This document shows, in pieces, positions 39,901 to 52,500 of a stretch of 64,000 nt of DNA; positions within the stretch are counted from its first letter, which is position 1; every line of letters begins with the position of its first letter. The stretch covers positions 2,168,570-2,232,569 of the forward strand of contig BCJJ01000001.1 in assembly GCA_039545355.1 (NCBI GenBank), read 5' to 3'. The stretch is from Trichosporon coremiiforme (Eukaryota > Basidiomycota > Tremellomycetes > Trichosporonales > Trichosporonaceae). The notes beneath the pieces are model-generated. The model was not told the DNA's origin, made no database searches, and saw only the letters and a program-made list of their open reading frames with translations. Position numbers and translations under genes: made by a program.

Positions 39901-41100
39901 TATATTGGTATATTGGTATAATTGGTAAGAGGGCCGTATACCGAGCTAAAAACCTTGAGACACCTGTCTCCGCGTCTGCGTAGACTGTGGATGCGTGTGC
40001 TACGACCACATGCTGCCACTGGTACCACTGGCTCACAGACTAGTCTCAGACAACCGGACGACCGGACGTGAGCGGTGGGGACCAGGTTGGCGGGGTCGTC
40101 GCCGCCTCCGCCCCTCCTTTCTAGCCTTCGTAGCCTTCGTATCCTTCGTAGCCTTCGTAGCGATGTACGTTGCCCACGAGGCCGAGTCTGACAACTCATC
40201 ACCGAACTGCTCCGAGCACGCCGGCCGGCTTGCGGCCCGCCGTCTGTCTTGCCGTGTCGTGTCGTGTCGAAAACAAGCCGCATCGGTCGGCCCCTCTTGC
40301 CGTATCGGTACAACGTACCTCTGTCCGTCTGCTGATCTATCTTTGGCCAAGATGCACAGAGCCCACAAGCAGATCCGTCTTTGCCCATCTTTACCCCCCC
40401 TTGTGTCAAAATTCGGGAGATTGAATCTGGCACTGATCGTACTGACAAGACACGGCTCACGCTGGCTCGCGCTGGCTCACGCTGGCTCACGCTTCCGCCT
40501 CCATTTGTTACACTCTGCAGAACGGCAGAGCTAGCAGAGCTAGCACAGACCTGTCCGTCGCAGACGAGAGTCCGGTCCCGGAATGTCAGCTCTGGTTATA
40601 GATTGCCCCCGGCCAGATTCTTCACGTTGATCCCCAATCACCCTTGTAGACTGCCGCTTTCAGTCCTCAGTCCCCAGTCCCCAGTCCCCAGTCCCAAAAG
40701 GCTTAGGAACGTGCCTGGTAGAACTACGCACTACGCACCTACGCACCTACGCACCTACGCATTCACGCTTCCATCCGCCGCCGCCGAGTCCATAGTCCAC
40801 CGCCCCCATCCTCCCAATCACAACAACACCCGCCAAACTTCTGATGCGCTCCTGCCGAGTAGAGTGGAAAACAACATGTGTATGCATTACTAGTATTAAC
40901 CCTATGCCCGGAAAAGACTATAAAACCCTTGAGAGAAAAAACCTAAAGACCCAAAATAAAAGACGTGTTTCAATGCTGGTGATGATGGTCGAGCTCTGCT
41001 CGTTGCTGCTGCTTCTTTCTGCTGTCTGCAATGGATACCACTCGCTGCGCTCGCGTTCGTGCTCGAGCTGCTCGAGCTACCCGCTTCGCACGCGGTTCGC
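36902..41100. other. 4.2-kb gene-poor region rich in short tandem repeats
   Basis: No supported gene. It contains many small tandem arrays of 8-10-bp units: CACACCGCTG near 38,360, TTCGTCAGC near 38,550, CAGCCAGCA/CAGTTAGCA near 38,815, GGTATATT near 39,898, AGCCTTCGT near 40,120, CTCACGCTGG near 40,460, CAGTCCCC near 40,660 and CTACGCAC near 40,730. The pirin promoter occupies the first few hundred bases. Confidence 0.5.
41041..41056. repeat. GC palindrome past the stop of the 41-kb gene
   Basis: CTCGCTGCGCTCGCG-type element about 45 bp beyond the minus-strand stop, related to the hairpins near other gene ends. Confidence 0.4.
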
Positions 41101-42492
41101 CTAGTCCCGCTCCTCCCCCGAACTACTCGGAATCGTCTCGAGGGGCAGGCTCGTGCTCGACGTCGACGGGGGCGGGGCGGGGCCCTTGGCCGCCGGCGCC
41201 AGCGAGGCGGGGTACCCCGGCACGAAGGGCGAGAGGGCGGGGTATTGCACGACGGGGGAGGGGAGGGTGAGGCTGGGTGCGCGGGGGCTCGTGTCGCGGT
41301 CCGAAGACATCGAGTGCGCCGGGCTGGGGGTCGGCGCACTACGGGCAGGACTTGTGCCGAGCGGAGTGGTGGGGGCGCGGCGGCCGAGGTCGACCGACGT
41401 CTGCGGCGACTGCGCGCTACGCTTCTTCTCCCCGCTCAGCTTGCGCGGACGCAGGGCGGGCGTGTGGTACACCGTCTTGTAGACGCTGTTCGACCAGCCG
41501 CCCTGGGGCGGGCCGAGCCCCAGCAGCGTGTTCGCCGGGACACTACCCCTGCGAGCGAGGAGGGAGGGCGGGATGGGCGCCGGCATGGGCGCGTGCTGGA
41601 ACGAGAGCGGGGCGCGGGACCACGACGCAGGCTGCACGTAGACGGTGCGCGAGAGCGTGGACGTCGCGGACGAGGGCGTGCTGGGCGTCGTGATCTCGTA
41701 CGACGAGACAGACGTCGAAGACAGCGAGCTGGGGCCGAGCGGCGGGCGCGAGACATCGGCAGCAGGGGACAGGCCCGGGTTCGTCGTCGTCGCGAGCAAG
41801 TTCAGGTTCGAGAGCGAGGACGACGAGGCGCAACGGCGCTTCTCGTGCTGGATCGGGACGACCTGCGGCGGCGGGCTGGTCGAGGATCCAGACGACGAGC
41901 GAGGACGTTCGCGAACGGAGACACCATCGGGGAGGCGGGCCGCCAGGCGCGAGATCTGGCCCGACGCTATCGAGCCGCGTCGGCCCAGGCGGGCCGGGCG
42001 CGCGAAGAAGCTGTCAGCTGGCCGGGCCGGGCGGGCGGTCGTGGGCGTGGTGCTGGAACGGCAGGTGATGGTGTTCGGGCGGTGGTGGTGGGATGAGGGG
42101 GTGGTCTCGGACGGCGTCTCGGGGAAGGGGTAGTCGAAACGGCCGAGCTCTGATGTCGGGGTCGACGTGAGGCGGCTGCCGGAGGAGGAAAAGCTGCTCG
42201 CAGCATTCTGCTCCTGGATCTCCTTGATCGTGCCGGCAATGTTGAGCGGCTCTACAGGCGCCTTGCGCGGCGGCGACGGGGCGGGTGCCGGGTCAAACGC
42301 CGGCTTGACGGGGTTGGAGGGAAGGGGGATGGCGGCGGGCTCGTCGGCGGCGTCGGCGGTGGCGGCGAAGACGGCCATGAGAGACGGGTTCGGGAACTCG
42401 ACGTCGGGGGTGAGGAGTGGTGGGGGTGCCGTCGACGAAAACGACGTGCGGCGCGAGGTCGAGCTCGACGCCGAGCTGAGAGTGCCGGTCAT
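41101..42492 (-). CDS. Unrecognised Ser/Pro/Thr-rich protein, 463 aa
   Basis: Single-exon frame. The open frame extends further up, but the first ATG is at 42492 (protein begins MTGTLSSASSSTSRRTS). Almost the whole protein is low-complexity. Segments that may be functional are a short acidic-free helix-like stretch LNIAGTIKEIQEQNAAS near residue 90, and the basic patch SFFARPARLGRRGSIASG near 165 with RRGS, a PKA-type site. A second RRGS occurs near residue 315 (LLARRGSVPANTLLGLG). The segment VYKTVYHTPALRPRKLSGEKKR near 345 is the most conserved-looking. No domain recognised. The RRGS motifs suggest, but do not prove, regulation by a basophilic kinase. A 44-base G run lies about 410 bp upstream of the start. 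Confidence 0.7.
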   Translation of the reverse strand: MTGTLSSASSSTSRRTSFSSTAPPPLLTPDVEFPNPSLMAVFAATADAADEPAAIPLPSNPVKPAFDPAPAPSPPRKAPVEPLNIAGTIKEIQEQNAASSFSSSGSRLTSTPTSELGRFDYPFPETPSETTPSSHHHRPNTITCRSSTTPTTARPARPADSFFARPARLGRRGSIASGQISRLAARLPDGVSVRERPRSSSGSSTSPPPQVVPIQHEKRRCASSSSLSNLNLLATTTNPGLSPAADVSRPPLGPSSLSSTSVSSYEITTPSTPSSATSTLSRTVYVQPASWSRAPLSFQHAPMPAPIPPSLLARRGSVPANTLLGLGPPQGGWSNSVYKTVYHTPALRPRKLSGEKKRSAQSPQTSVDLGRRAPTTPLGTSPARSAPTPSPAHSMSSDRDTSPRAPSLTLPSPVVQYPALSPFVPGYPASLAPAAKGPAPPPSTSSTSLPLETIPSSSGEERD

Positions 42493-42901
42493 GTCTGGGC
42501 GAAGGTACTCGAGGTCGATGTGAGGGTTGCACACGGCGTGGCCGGATTTGCCACGCCGGAGCAGAAGACAGTCGTTTGTGGACGGTATGGAGGCGAGGCG
42601 CCGGGGCGCTGCGAGGTTAGGACCGATGCAGAGGTGACAAGAAACGTGGGTGTAAATGTGGACAGTGGTGGAAGGGGGGTGACGAGTCGTTGTCGCTGGC
42701 TGGCGAGCGTGCACGGACGTGACGATTTAGGAAGGTCGATGCGGATGAGAGAGATGTGAAGGTTGCGCAAGATGGGTTGATGCAGTCGAGTGTGGTAGTG
42801 GTCGTGTTGAGGCGAGGGGGGTAGCGCGGTAGGGAGGCGCGCGTATGAATGCCGTGTGCAGAGTCTAAAGTAGGTTTTGTATAGGCCCGGGCGGACGATG
42901 C

Positions 42902-42903
<2 letters not shown>

Positions 42904-42947
<44 letters not shown>
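42904..42947. repeat. 44-base guanine homopolymer
   Basis: Uninterrupted run of G on the plus strand, hence C on the sense strand of the minus-strand gene starting at 42492. Length in the cell is probably variable and sequencing of it is unreliable. Confidence 0.9.
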
Positions 42948-42948
<1 letters not shown>

Positions 42949-43462
42949 TTTCAGCAGGTGTACCGAGGATAGCGAGGAAGACGGGCGAGAGGCAAGCGAA
43001 GATCGAAGGGGCAGATGACTGTGGGACTGGGTGTGGTGGGAGCCGCGGTTGTGGGCAATTTGAGCAGGTGATGCCGGCGGCAAGGAATGGGAGAACGGGG
43101 ATTGGGGATTGCGGGGATCGGAGGGTCGCAGTCGAGAGAGTTATACGCATGCGCCGAGGACCGGTCGGGGTGGTCGGGGATGTCGTGGTTTCCTTCGATG
43201 AAGGGAGGTCGAGACGAGACGAGAAGAGAAGAGAAGAGAGAGATGGATGGATGGAGATAAGGAGGGGGGGCCCGTAGGACTTACTCGACGGGCGGCGGTG
43301 ATCCGAATCGGACGAGGAGGGTGAGGGAGGGTGAGGACGAGGATGAGGATGAGGATGGGATCGATGGGTACCAAGCAGGCCAAAGGGGAGGGTTAAGGGT
43401 CCGAGGCTGACTACGAGGCAGGCTGGGCAGGGGACGACGACGACGAGGATAGAGGACGAGGA

Positions 43463-43518
43463 CAGTCAGCCAGTCAGCCAGTCAGCCAGTCAGCCAGTCA
43501 GCCAGTCAGCCAGTCAGC
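43463..43518. repeat. Tandem repeat of CAGTCAGC, seven copies
   Basis: Seven perfect consecutive 8-bp units followed by a partial eighth. Confidence 0.95.
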
Positions 43519-43540
43519 CAGTCGGACACTGAGACATAGG

Positions 43541-46500
43541 CTCTCGATGGGGGACCCTGAACACAGAGAGGGGGCGGCGACTCGACCACCACGCCAAGCT
43601 TCAGGGGTCAGGGACACGACAGACACAGAGGGCATCCAGGGTCGCTGGGTTGCTCAGGGTCCAGCAAGAGTGCCTATGCGAGACCTGAAAGACCTGAAAG
43701 ACCTGAAGGCTGAGGTACAGAGAGAGGCACGGGGGATCGGACTGTGTACCTGGGACAGCTGGGGGACGTGGGCTCGGGAGCAGCTTGGGTTGCCGCTGCG
43801 TCTGGCCGTACTGGCCGTACTGGCGTACTGGCGTACTGGCGTACTGGCGTCTGGGCGTCTGCGCAGAGCTCGCACTTCCACGCCCAGCCAGCAGCACCAG
43901 CACAAGCATAGGGCTACGACTGATCTCTGGCTGATCATGCGATCGCCCTCTGCTGTGGATTACGGTACGATCCAAGCCTCCAAGCAATCTATTGCAGCCA
44001 CAGGTTCTGCTCACGACGGTGAATTCCCAACAGGTCCACTTCCCTCCATGTCCAGGAGCGCTCGCGCGCGCTCAGGAAACCCCCCCTCCTCCCTCCTCTC
44101 CCTGCATTGCGTTTGATCTGCACTGCGAAGCGACCCGGCCACAAGCGAACCAGTACGGAAAACGTGCCGGCGAACACGGCCGCTACTCCAGAAACACGAG
44201 GCCCCCCCCCCCTTCGTACCTTCGTCCAGTGAACAGAGGCAGATCCTCGGTCGGGAGGTTCGGTCACGGCGGCCAGACGGTGCCGAGTGGTCGAGTTGGG
44301 GGGTTACAAATGGTAGACGCGTGCTGCGCAGCGTGCTAACGTACTGACGAGCGGGCGTGCTAACGAGGACGTCGGGGGGTGCGGGTGTGCAGTGCGACGC
44401 ATGCGACGACACTCTACACAACTCCAGGGGAGAGGGCGAAACGAAACGTTAGTCAGCCCAAAATACGCCAGACGCGAGACCGAGGGCTACTAGCGAGGCC
44501 GCAGACGCAACTATTGCACTGGAAACAGACTTGCGTACTCAGATCCATACGGTTGCTTCCGACGGATCCTTCGGTCCGGACAAGAGGGGACGAGAGGGTT
44601 CGCGAGGGCTGGACGTGACACTGATTGCTGCATGCTCTGACCTGTAACGACCTGAGCCTACGAGACAAGTCGTCGTATGTGCTGACCTCTACCGACGGGT
44701 CGGTCTCAGCGACGAGGTCGGCTGGGGATAGGGCGTCGGCAGTCTAGACTAGCGGTATGCGTGTGCACGCACTGTGTACTTGGCTGCACGTGGGAGAGGC
44801 ATTGGGATTCGGGGTCGTGCAGACGCGGTCACGGTGTGTGAGTCCGAGGGTACTGGTCGGCAGCAGCAGGGGCGCGGCGATCGGTCGATGCCGGGCTCTG
44901 CCGAACAGGGCCGGCAAGCGATGCAGCGAGCGCGAGCGAGTTTAGAAACAGGGGGTTCGGGGATGGGAGCGCGCGTGCTACTCTTAGCACTAGCTGGCGT
45001 CAGGCTTTGTGGCTGCGTTTCCGACGCGATCTGCGCCGAGGGTGCTTATGCAACCTGCGTCGTGTGCTGTGAAGCTGTGAAGCGGCGCGAGCGGCGACTT
45101 GGTCGCCGGCGTCTCGCGTCTGCGTGGTGGGCCAGTGGGTGGCTCACGATGGACCGCGCTCGCTTGCATAGTGTCGCTTGGCTAGCGACCTAGCCACGGG
45201 GACGGGAGGCTCGCGCTTGCCTGGTTAGATGAGCGGCAGATGAACGGTAAATGAACCGGCACACTGGCGCGTAGTTGTGCCACGCGTGGGTTCACGGTAT
45301 GCAGCGCGCTAGAGGGCTAAACGAGATTCGATCTGGTAGTACGGTGCGATCGGATTCGGGCACTGGGCAGGCGTCGGATGTTCGCGTTCGGACTCTAGCA
45401 CACGTTCTTGAGATTACGGCCGACGGCCATGCCAATGGATCCAACGGACAGGACAGGTCATGTCGGGCGCAGAGTAGTGGCTTATTGCAACGGATGTACG
45501 GACCCAGCGGCGCAGCGGCGTGTCGCGCCTCATTCGCTTTGGGCAGTAATGAGATGCAGCTGCGACTGGGACTGGTTGAACAGGTTTGACTGACGATCAA
45601 ATTCCTCGTTTTCGCTAAGCGAGGTAAGGTGTCGCTTGGCTGTCATCAACCCGGATGGTGGGCTGAGTTGGCCGGCACGCGGGCACGGGGGGTATGATTG
45701 GTGAGGCGTAGCGAGAGATCCATATAGCTGGGTTTGAGACTGCAGATTGGCGCCAAGTCAACAAAGGCTTGGTCAATCGAGTGGCGGCCGTTTAACCATG
45801 GAAGGGAGAAACGAGGGGGGTGGCACCATGTTGCATCACATCACTTGCGTGCTACTTCGTCGCTCGTGAGGCTTGTTGTGGGTGGCATGGGGGGTTCTCT
45901 CCCGGCCGGATTGACGGCCGGAGATGCCGTCCACACCATTCACAGGATCTAAGCTGGCAATCGGAACAGACGGACACGCAAAAGCTTTCGGTCAACAAAC
46001 TGGCCACGCCGGATGTCCAGTTCAGGATTGTGAGTGGATTGCTGACAGGGGTCTGTGCATGTCTATGTACTTGGAGGCGGCGAGTGGGATCGTCCGCCGC
46101 CCATGCTGGGCACGGTTAGCCACACCGACGACGACGGACGGGTGAGCCATGAGCAACGGTCGAAGGCTTCTGGATGTGTCGAGCAGCGAGGGGTCGACCC
46201 GTTGCCTGGCGGCAGACAATCCTGAGTGAGGATCCCTCAGGACTCATTCAGGTACAGGCACATTTATGCGCGTTCCTGAGACTGACCTTCGGGTTTATCC
46301 GTGGAGGCACCAGAGCAGAGGCTTTTCGCATTTGGGCGGAGCGTTTACTGAGCATGGGATCCTGCCTTTCATTTTGGTAGCCCCTGGCGCATCTTAGGGG
46401 AGTCGTGGGCCTCTTCATCCTCGCGGTTGGACGCATGGTCCATATGGATAAGGGGGCTTGGTGGCGCCGGGCGCCTGCAGCCACACTGTCCCGAGCCAAG

Positions 46501-49500
46501 CCGCGCGTCGAGAGGATGTACGATGCCCCGCCGCTGCGCCGCTGTGCCGCAGCGGGTTCGGACAATCGTGGAATCACACATGCACATGATCACCGGCTCG
46601 CACGCGGCGCAGCATGCCATGCCGTAGAGAGCACGCGGCGACGCATCTCTCCTCAAGCTTGCCTTCAAGCTTCGCGACCGAGGAACAGGGCACGAAAACC
46701 TAATGGATTTCCAGCTTCAAGACACCTTTGGCGGTAGTAACCTGGGTATGCAAAGGCATCCTTACAGGTCGGCTGACCCGGACTTGACACGGCGCCGGGC
46801 CTGGCACTACCTGACACAGGTGGAGTGCGAGTTCAGCACGGCCCCGTGCCATGATCTGAGTGGGCTCTTGGGAGCTCAGCCTCGTGCCCAACACAGGACC
46901 ATCGCAGGTGGGCGAGCCGGCCATCCATCCCACGACGGGCGCTCAATTACATGCTACGGAACCTGACACTCCGGCACGGAATCAAGCGGAACCGGCATCG
47001 ATACGGGGCGGAGGGAGCATGCGGAAAGTCGTAAATCCACAGTTTTTCCAGGCCCACCATTTACTGATGTCTGGGGGATCGCCACTGCCTTAGCCTCGCC
47101 ATCTCGCGGGGTTCGGTTCAGGCGAAGTTGGGCCAAAGGTTCTAGCCCACTTTAGCAGTTCACGCAGACAAGTCGATACCGCGCATCACATGCTGCATGC
47201 TGCAGAGGTAGCTGCGTGTGGCGAGTGGGGCATGCATTTCATTGTCGCAAGTCCTCGGTCTTCCTTCGCAAAAAAGCGGGGATGCATCACATGCTGCCGC
47301 CGGGGCCCAAGCCTAGATCGCAAGATCGGATCTGGGATCGAGACAGCATGCTTGCTCAATCGCATCCCCATTGCGACCGCACTCTTCCCCAATAGCCTTT
47401 TCATGCCAGTCAGGTATAGAACGAGAAGCAAGCCACGAGCGTGAGAGAAGGTACGGGAGGTACGATGGCGGAGGTGTGGCAAAGGAGGGCCGCGAAGCTG
47501 ATCAACGACCTTGGCGTCTGGCTTGGCTGCCAGCGGGCTGCTTGCTGTGCAGCGCCGCCGCCGCTGCGCCGATGTTCAGCTCAGGCCGCTTGCCATGTTT
47601 GCCACCTCGCAGGTCCCCTCGAGCTAGTCTCGAGCTTGGACAGAAATGAAGGGCAAGCCACAGGGCGGCGTCAATCCCAGTGGCGGCCGTGGCGCCGGGC
47701 GTGAAGCTAACCCAAGATCGTTCCTGGACAAGATTGTCCCGCATGATCTCCGCTCTGTCTGCATTTTACTTCCACATATCCTTTTCCCTTTACTCTCCGA
47801 AGTCCGTTCCATAAAGGCGACATGCAAATTGAGCAGCAGTTCACAGTCAGCGCGTGCGAACTATCAATGGCTGCTGAATCATTTGAATCATTTTGGGTTC
47901 TGCGAATCCTTCTGGGGCCAAATCTCAAAATGCATTTTCGACTTCTTCTGGTCCTTCTGTCCCTTCTAACCCCCACCTGCTTTCCGCTGTGCAGACACCG
48001 GACGAGTGCTCATTGCACAGTCTCGTGAAGGTTCTCGCCGACTTTTGCGGATGCACCCTAATGGCAACAAGCTTCGGGCCTGGCTTCCAGTATAGCTGGA
48101 GTTCGGGCAGAGGCAAGGATCCCGAAAAGCAGTCGCCGGCCCGTCGCTATTTTGGCGGCGGCCGGTCCGGCATGCAGAGTGCGGGGGTGGGGAAATCCGA
48201 CGGCGGCGACAGCGAGACCGAGTCCTCAGCACCCTCCAGACCCTCAGCGACCCTCAGCACTCACAAACCTGCAGACGTGTATCGGATATATGAAACGCGC
48301 CGGCCGTACTGACCAGGGCTCTAGGGACGGCGGCGAGACATCTCAGGCAAACGTTTGCTAAACGCCCGGCGCAATGGATACCGCACCCATGCAAGACGAA
48401 AACGAGCTTGTTTCCTCCTCTGGGAGCCCGACGGAGTGGGTTCGGGAACTCACGCACAGGCTTCCACGAGGCGCGCCGGACGATCCGTCGATCCCTTCCT
48501 GCGCCGTGGCGGGTGAGGGCCGATCCCTTCGCCTCGTGCAACCCTCAGTCCACACCACCATGCATTGGTCGGCCATCAACGTGGCGCGCTGTTTGCGCTC
48601 CTGCTCGCACCAGAGATACGCTGTAACCGTCCCCCGTCCAAGGCGTACCCGGCGCTTGGCTGGAATGCTGGAAAGACTTGGCGCCCAGCAGCGTGCGCGA
48701 CTTGCGCGGCGCAGCAGCACCCCGCCTCCCTAAGGCGTCGGTATGCGGCGCTCGGAGCGACGCCAGCTCCGGCATGGATCGCTATGCACAAGAAAGTCGC
48801 CGCCAGGTGCAACGTGCGGAGCGAAGATGCTGTCAGCGCTGCTGACCCCGACGGGGGGCCGGTCTGGCGCCTGGCGAGCTCACCGGTGACATTCGTGCAC
48901 CGTGCGCTACTCGCCAACTATTTTGGAGCGAGGTCACAGGGTTGGCAGGGCGGCATGTTGCGAGAACGAAAGGACAGGGGGCTGTTGAGCACGGTCCACA
49001 ACATGATCTACCGTGCCTCCTGCACGAACGTATGGGTCAGGACAGCTTCAGTGCCTGCTTACGGCTCATCTTTGTTCTGTGAGACCCACGACGAAGTCTT
49101 CTGTCTACGGTAAACACGGAAAGGATGCAAGGGAGTCATATGAGTGCAGGGCTGTCTGCCTGATTCCAGCGTCGGTGCCAGGTCCCCGCTTTCCCTGTTC
49201 TCGCACATCGACGTATACCAGTCTCACTGTTTCCTTGATTGTTCCTTGGCACGGTGTCCAGTATGCCGCTCTCCTTGCTCTGGGCCTGTCGCGGCCCTTC
49301 ACACCACATGCGGCACCGTCTTGCGTCGCCTCCATCCTTGTACGTGGCCTGACTCGCGGTATTCTGGAGAGCCTCCAACTGTCAACGGATGTGTTCTGCT
49401 AGGAACACGACGACTTGCTGCAAGATCCGTTAGGGGCTACCCTGTTGCAAATGCAAGTAGCCGCCCAATACCGACATACCGCGGTCCCTGCGTCTCTCAT

Positions 49501-52500
49501 GTGCGAGAATACGCGAACCTGGGTACGGCTCACACGACATCGAGTACAATCCCAGGATATGCACCGGGTTCTCGGTGACATATCGGAAGGGGGTTGGTGC
49601 GGAGCAGATAGTGGGAACCAGGTTTCAAGGAGTGCGTCGGGGGTGCGGGCCAGATATCTCGGGAATCGACATGTCCTCGAAATGGGGGCCATGATCGTCG
49701 CGAGATGTACGACATGTGTCTCACAGTCTGAACATTCATTTCATGGAGTCAGTGGCGGAACGGGAGTGCGGCGCGCGACACCGCTGCAGTGCTGCCGTGC
49801 ATTTGACAGCAGTGCACGGGGGTCGGGGGTTCCTTGCGGGCGGGCATGCATGAGCGCTAGCTCTTTGAGGTTGCACCGAGATAGAGACCGAACCGAGGGT
49901 GCTCTGCAAGCGGTTCCTGTTCTCGACCATTGCGCATGGGCAAGCGAGCACCCTCCTCTCTGTTAACGGACAAACGTGCGACGCAGTGAGTATGAGAAGT
50001 GGTTGCGTCGCATCGCCTGCGGTTCAGATCTGGACAGATCCAGACACCGAGGACGCATATCGACAAGAAGCATGCTTAATTAAACGGCCTATTCCGGCGA
50101 CGGGTATCGTCTATCGGTCATCGCTTCCTACTTTCGGGGTACCCTGTCCTCCACCTCTCCCCCAATGATCGCCCTCCTAATGACGAGCAGGCCATATGAC
50201 ACTGCAGACCCGATATTGAAGCGAGTGTCTGGAACGATACTGCACCCCGCGCATCTCCACTGCCGTCCGTCCTGAAAACTTCGATACGAAGACGACGGGC
50301 GACATGGCCCGCACACTTACACAAACGGACCCTAGACACGACCCCAGTTCCTGCGTGCCTCCATGTTCCTCTCCTCTGTACGCCAGTTCCTTCGATTGTC
50401 TCGCTGTCGCGAACAGTGGCCATCGCGTACAACTCGCGTGCGTCGCCCGTGGACCGAGTGGACTGAGTGCGTAGAAACAAGGTCTCACGTGCCCCTTTCT
50501 GAGTGCCTCGCGTGATTCCAGCATTCGTCAACCTCCCTTTATGCCCTCACCACCGCGGTCGTTCTGAATCGTGCCTCGGGCCTCCGTCCGCAGCGAAAGA
50601 AGGACGCAGAAGCAGCGAGATTGCGAGATTGCGAGATTGCGAGACTGTGAGAGCTCCGCAGTAGCTAGCTGCCACATCGCTGCGCTCGCAGCCCATGCCC
50701 CAGGCACATGTTGTGATCTTCGTCAGGACCGCGAAAACTGCGAAACAAGGACTGCGCGGAGGATGTCCTCGCAGCCTGCCGCAGACTGGCAGACTGACAG
50801 ACTGACAGACTGACACGTCTCTGCCGCGGGTGCGGTCCTCAATCGTGCCTCTGTGCCTCTGACTACCCTGACGAGATGTGCTTCTGGATCGCGAAAATGG
50901 AAGAGCACGACGTACCGACATCGGAGTGTCCCACAATCTCGGCCCCGCGGACCGTCACCTGACTGCGGCCGGGGTTCGGTCCGCAATCGGCTCGTTAGTG
51001 CTCGCCAACCTCGCCAGGTGCTTGCATGCTTGCATTCAACGATATTCGGCTTCCAGCCTCGGCTGAGCCTATGCCCATTGCTATGAATACGCGCAACGGC
51101 ATCGAGCACGGCTCATGTGATCAGACGGCCAGACGGGTGGGTGGCATGGTGGTCGTGGACGGCACAGGTGGGTGTATGTGGCTCCGTCGCTCCGTCGCCG
51201 GACGTGCTGCATGCTCCACCGAGCGACCGGCGTCATGGAGTGATCGACTGCAGACGCCGGGATGCAATTGCTCCATTCACTCGTACTGACTACTCGGTGA
51301 CCGCTGATTGTCGCGTGGCGCGACATCGCCGAGTCTCTAACTGTCGCTCTGTCGATGACGGAGTGACGTCGCTGACGTCGTCTGACGTCTTCGAAGTTCC
51401 AGGTCTCGTGCTGGTCTCGTGCATCCTATGCGGTCTCACGAGCATCACCGCAGGTAGAGCGCAGCCTGACCATGAGCAGAACATGCTTAACGCAACGAAG
51501 CAAGCTCGCCGAGCAACCCTAGCGACGCCGAGAGCCCTTGCTCAGTACTCGGAAGCGACGCGGAGCCGCGCCTAGCGAGCGAGCCTGCTCAGGTCACAAG
51601 CAATCATCGGAGTTTGGAGACACCGATATCAGAGCACACGCTATCTCCACTCTCCCTCCGCCCGGGCCCGATCGTCAAAACTTTGTCGCTGCCGCGGGGC
51701 TCATGTCAGGTATCACCGAAGCTCTTACGGATGATTAGAGTAACTACAGCAATCGCTAGGCGAGTCCCTCGTTTTGAGCTTCGTTTTCTGGTCTTGACGC
51801 GACGCTTGCCGCAACGGCGACGACCGCGACAGGGCCAAGGATAACACGCCCCAGGATCCGGCACAGGATCCAGCACCGCGGAGCACCAGCCAGCGATCGC
51901 AGCAATTAGCGACGGTATGCAGTTTATCGCCGCGCTTCCTCCGACGCCGAGCTTTTTGCTGCGGAACAGGGCGGACTCACTTGACTCCACGCTTTTTCTT
52001 CTCGCTTCTCTCGCTCGGCAGCCCGTGTCGCCTTCGGGTCTCGGTCACCCGAAACTTTCAGGTCACGACCATGCGGCCCAGAGTCGCCGTCGGCGTGACA
52101 GCTGCTGGCCTCCCTTACACTGATCAGGGGCGCAGGCCATCTTACCCTGCCCCCCTGCCTCTCAGTATCCAACACGAGGCTATCTCAATGGAAGGCAGGG
52201 AACTCGGTGACCTCGTTAGGACCCTTCTCGGACTCTCAAACGCGTTCTTTCTGCGCGGGATTCACGTGAAGATGTAACGCCACAGACCGAGCTCGAGGGT
52301 CGCTCGGGGGTCGCTCGAGGGTTGCGGGTGGGTACACCCCACCGGCGACTCGGAGTCGTGTATTTCTGCGTCTCTCGTTTGGACAGCGGGCAACGTGCGT
52401 CTAATTGTCGCTGTGCCCCGCACTACCCAACGCGTAGTGCGGGGCTCGGTCTCGATCACCGTTTGGCTCAAGTCCGACGGAACTGGACTCACACGGGACC

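Larger units (their letters stand above)
42493..43540. other. Promoter region with long G run and microsatellites
   Basis: Upstream of the Ser/Pro-rich gene. It holds the 44-base G homopolymer, GAGAA and GAGGAT repeats near 43,220 and 43,335, and a seven-fold 8-bp repeat at 43,463-43,518. No gene seen. Confidence 0.5.

Noticed and set aside
48565..49113. 182-aa plus-strand frame in the gene desert; also 52262-52903 on the minus strand
   Set aside because: No ATG at a convincing place, no domain, Arg/Ala/Ser-rich composition as expected for chance frames in GC-rich DNA.
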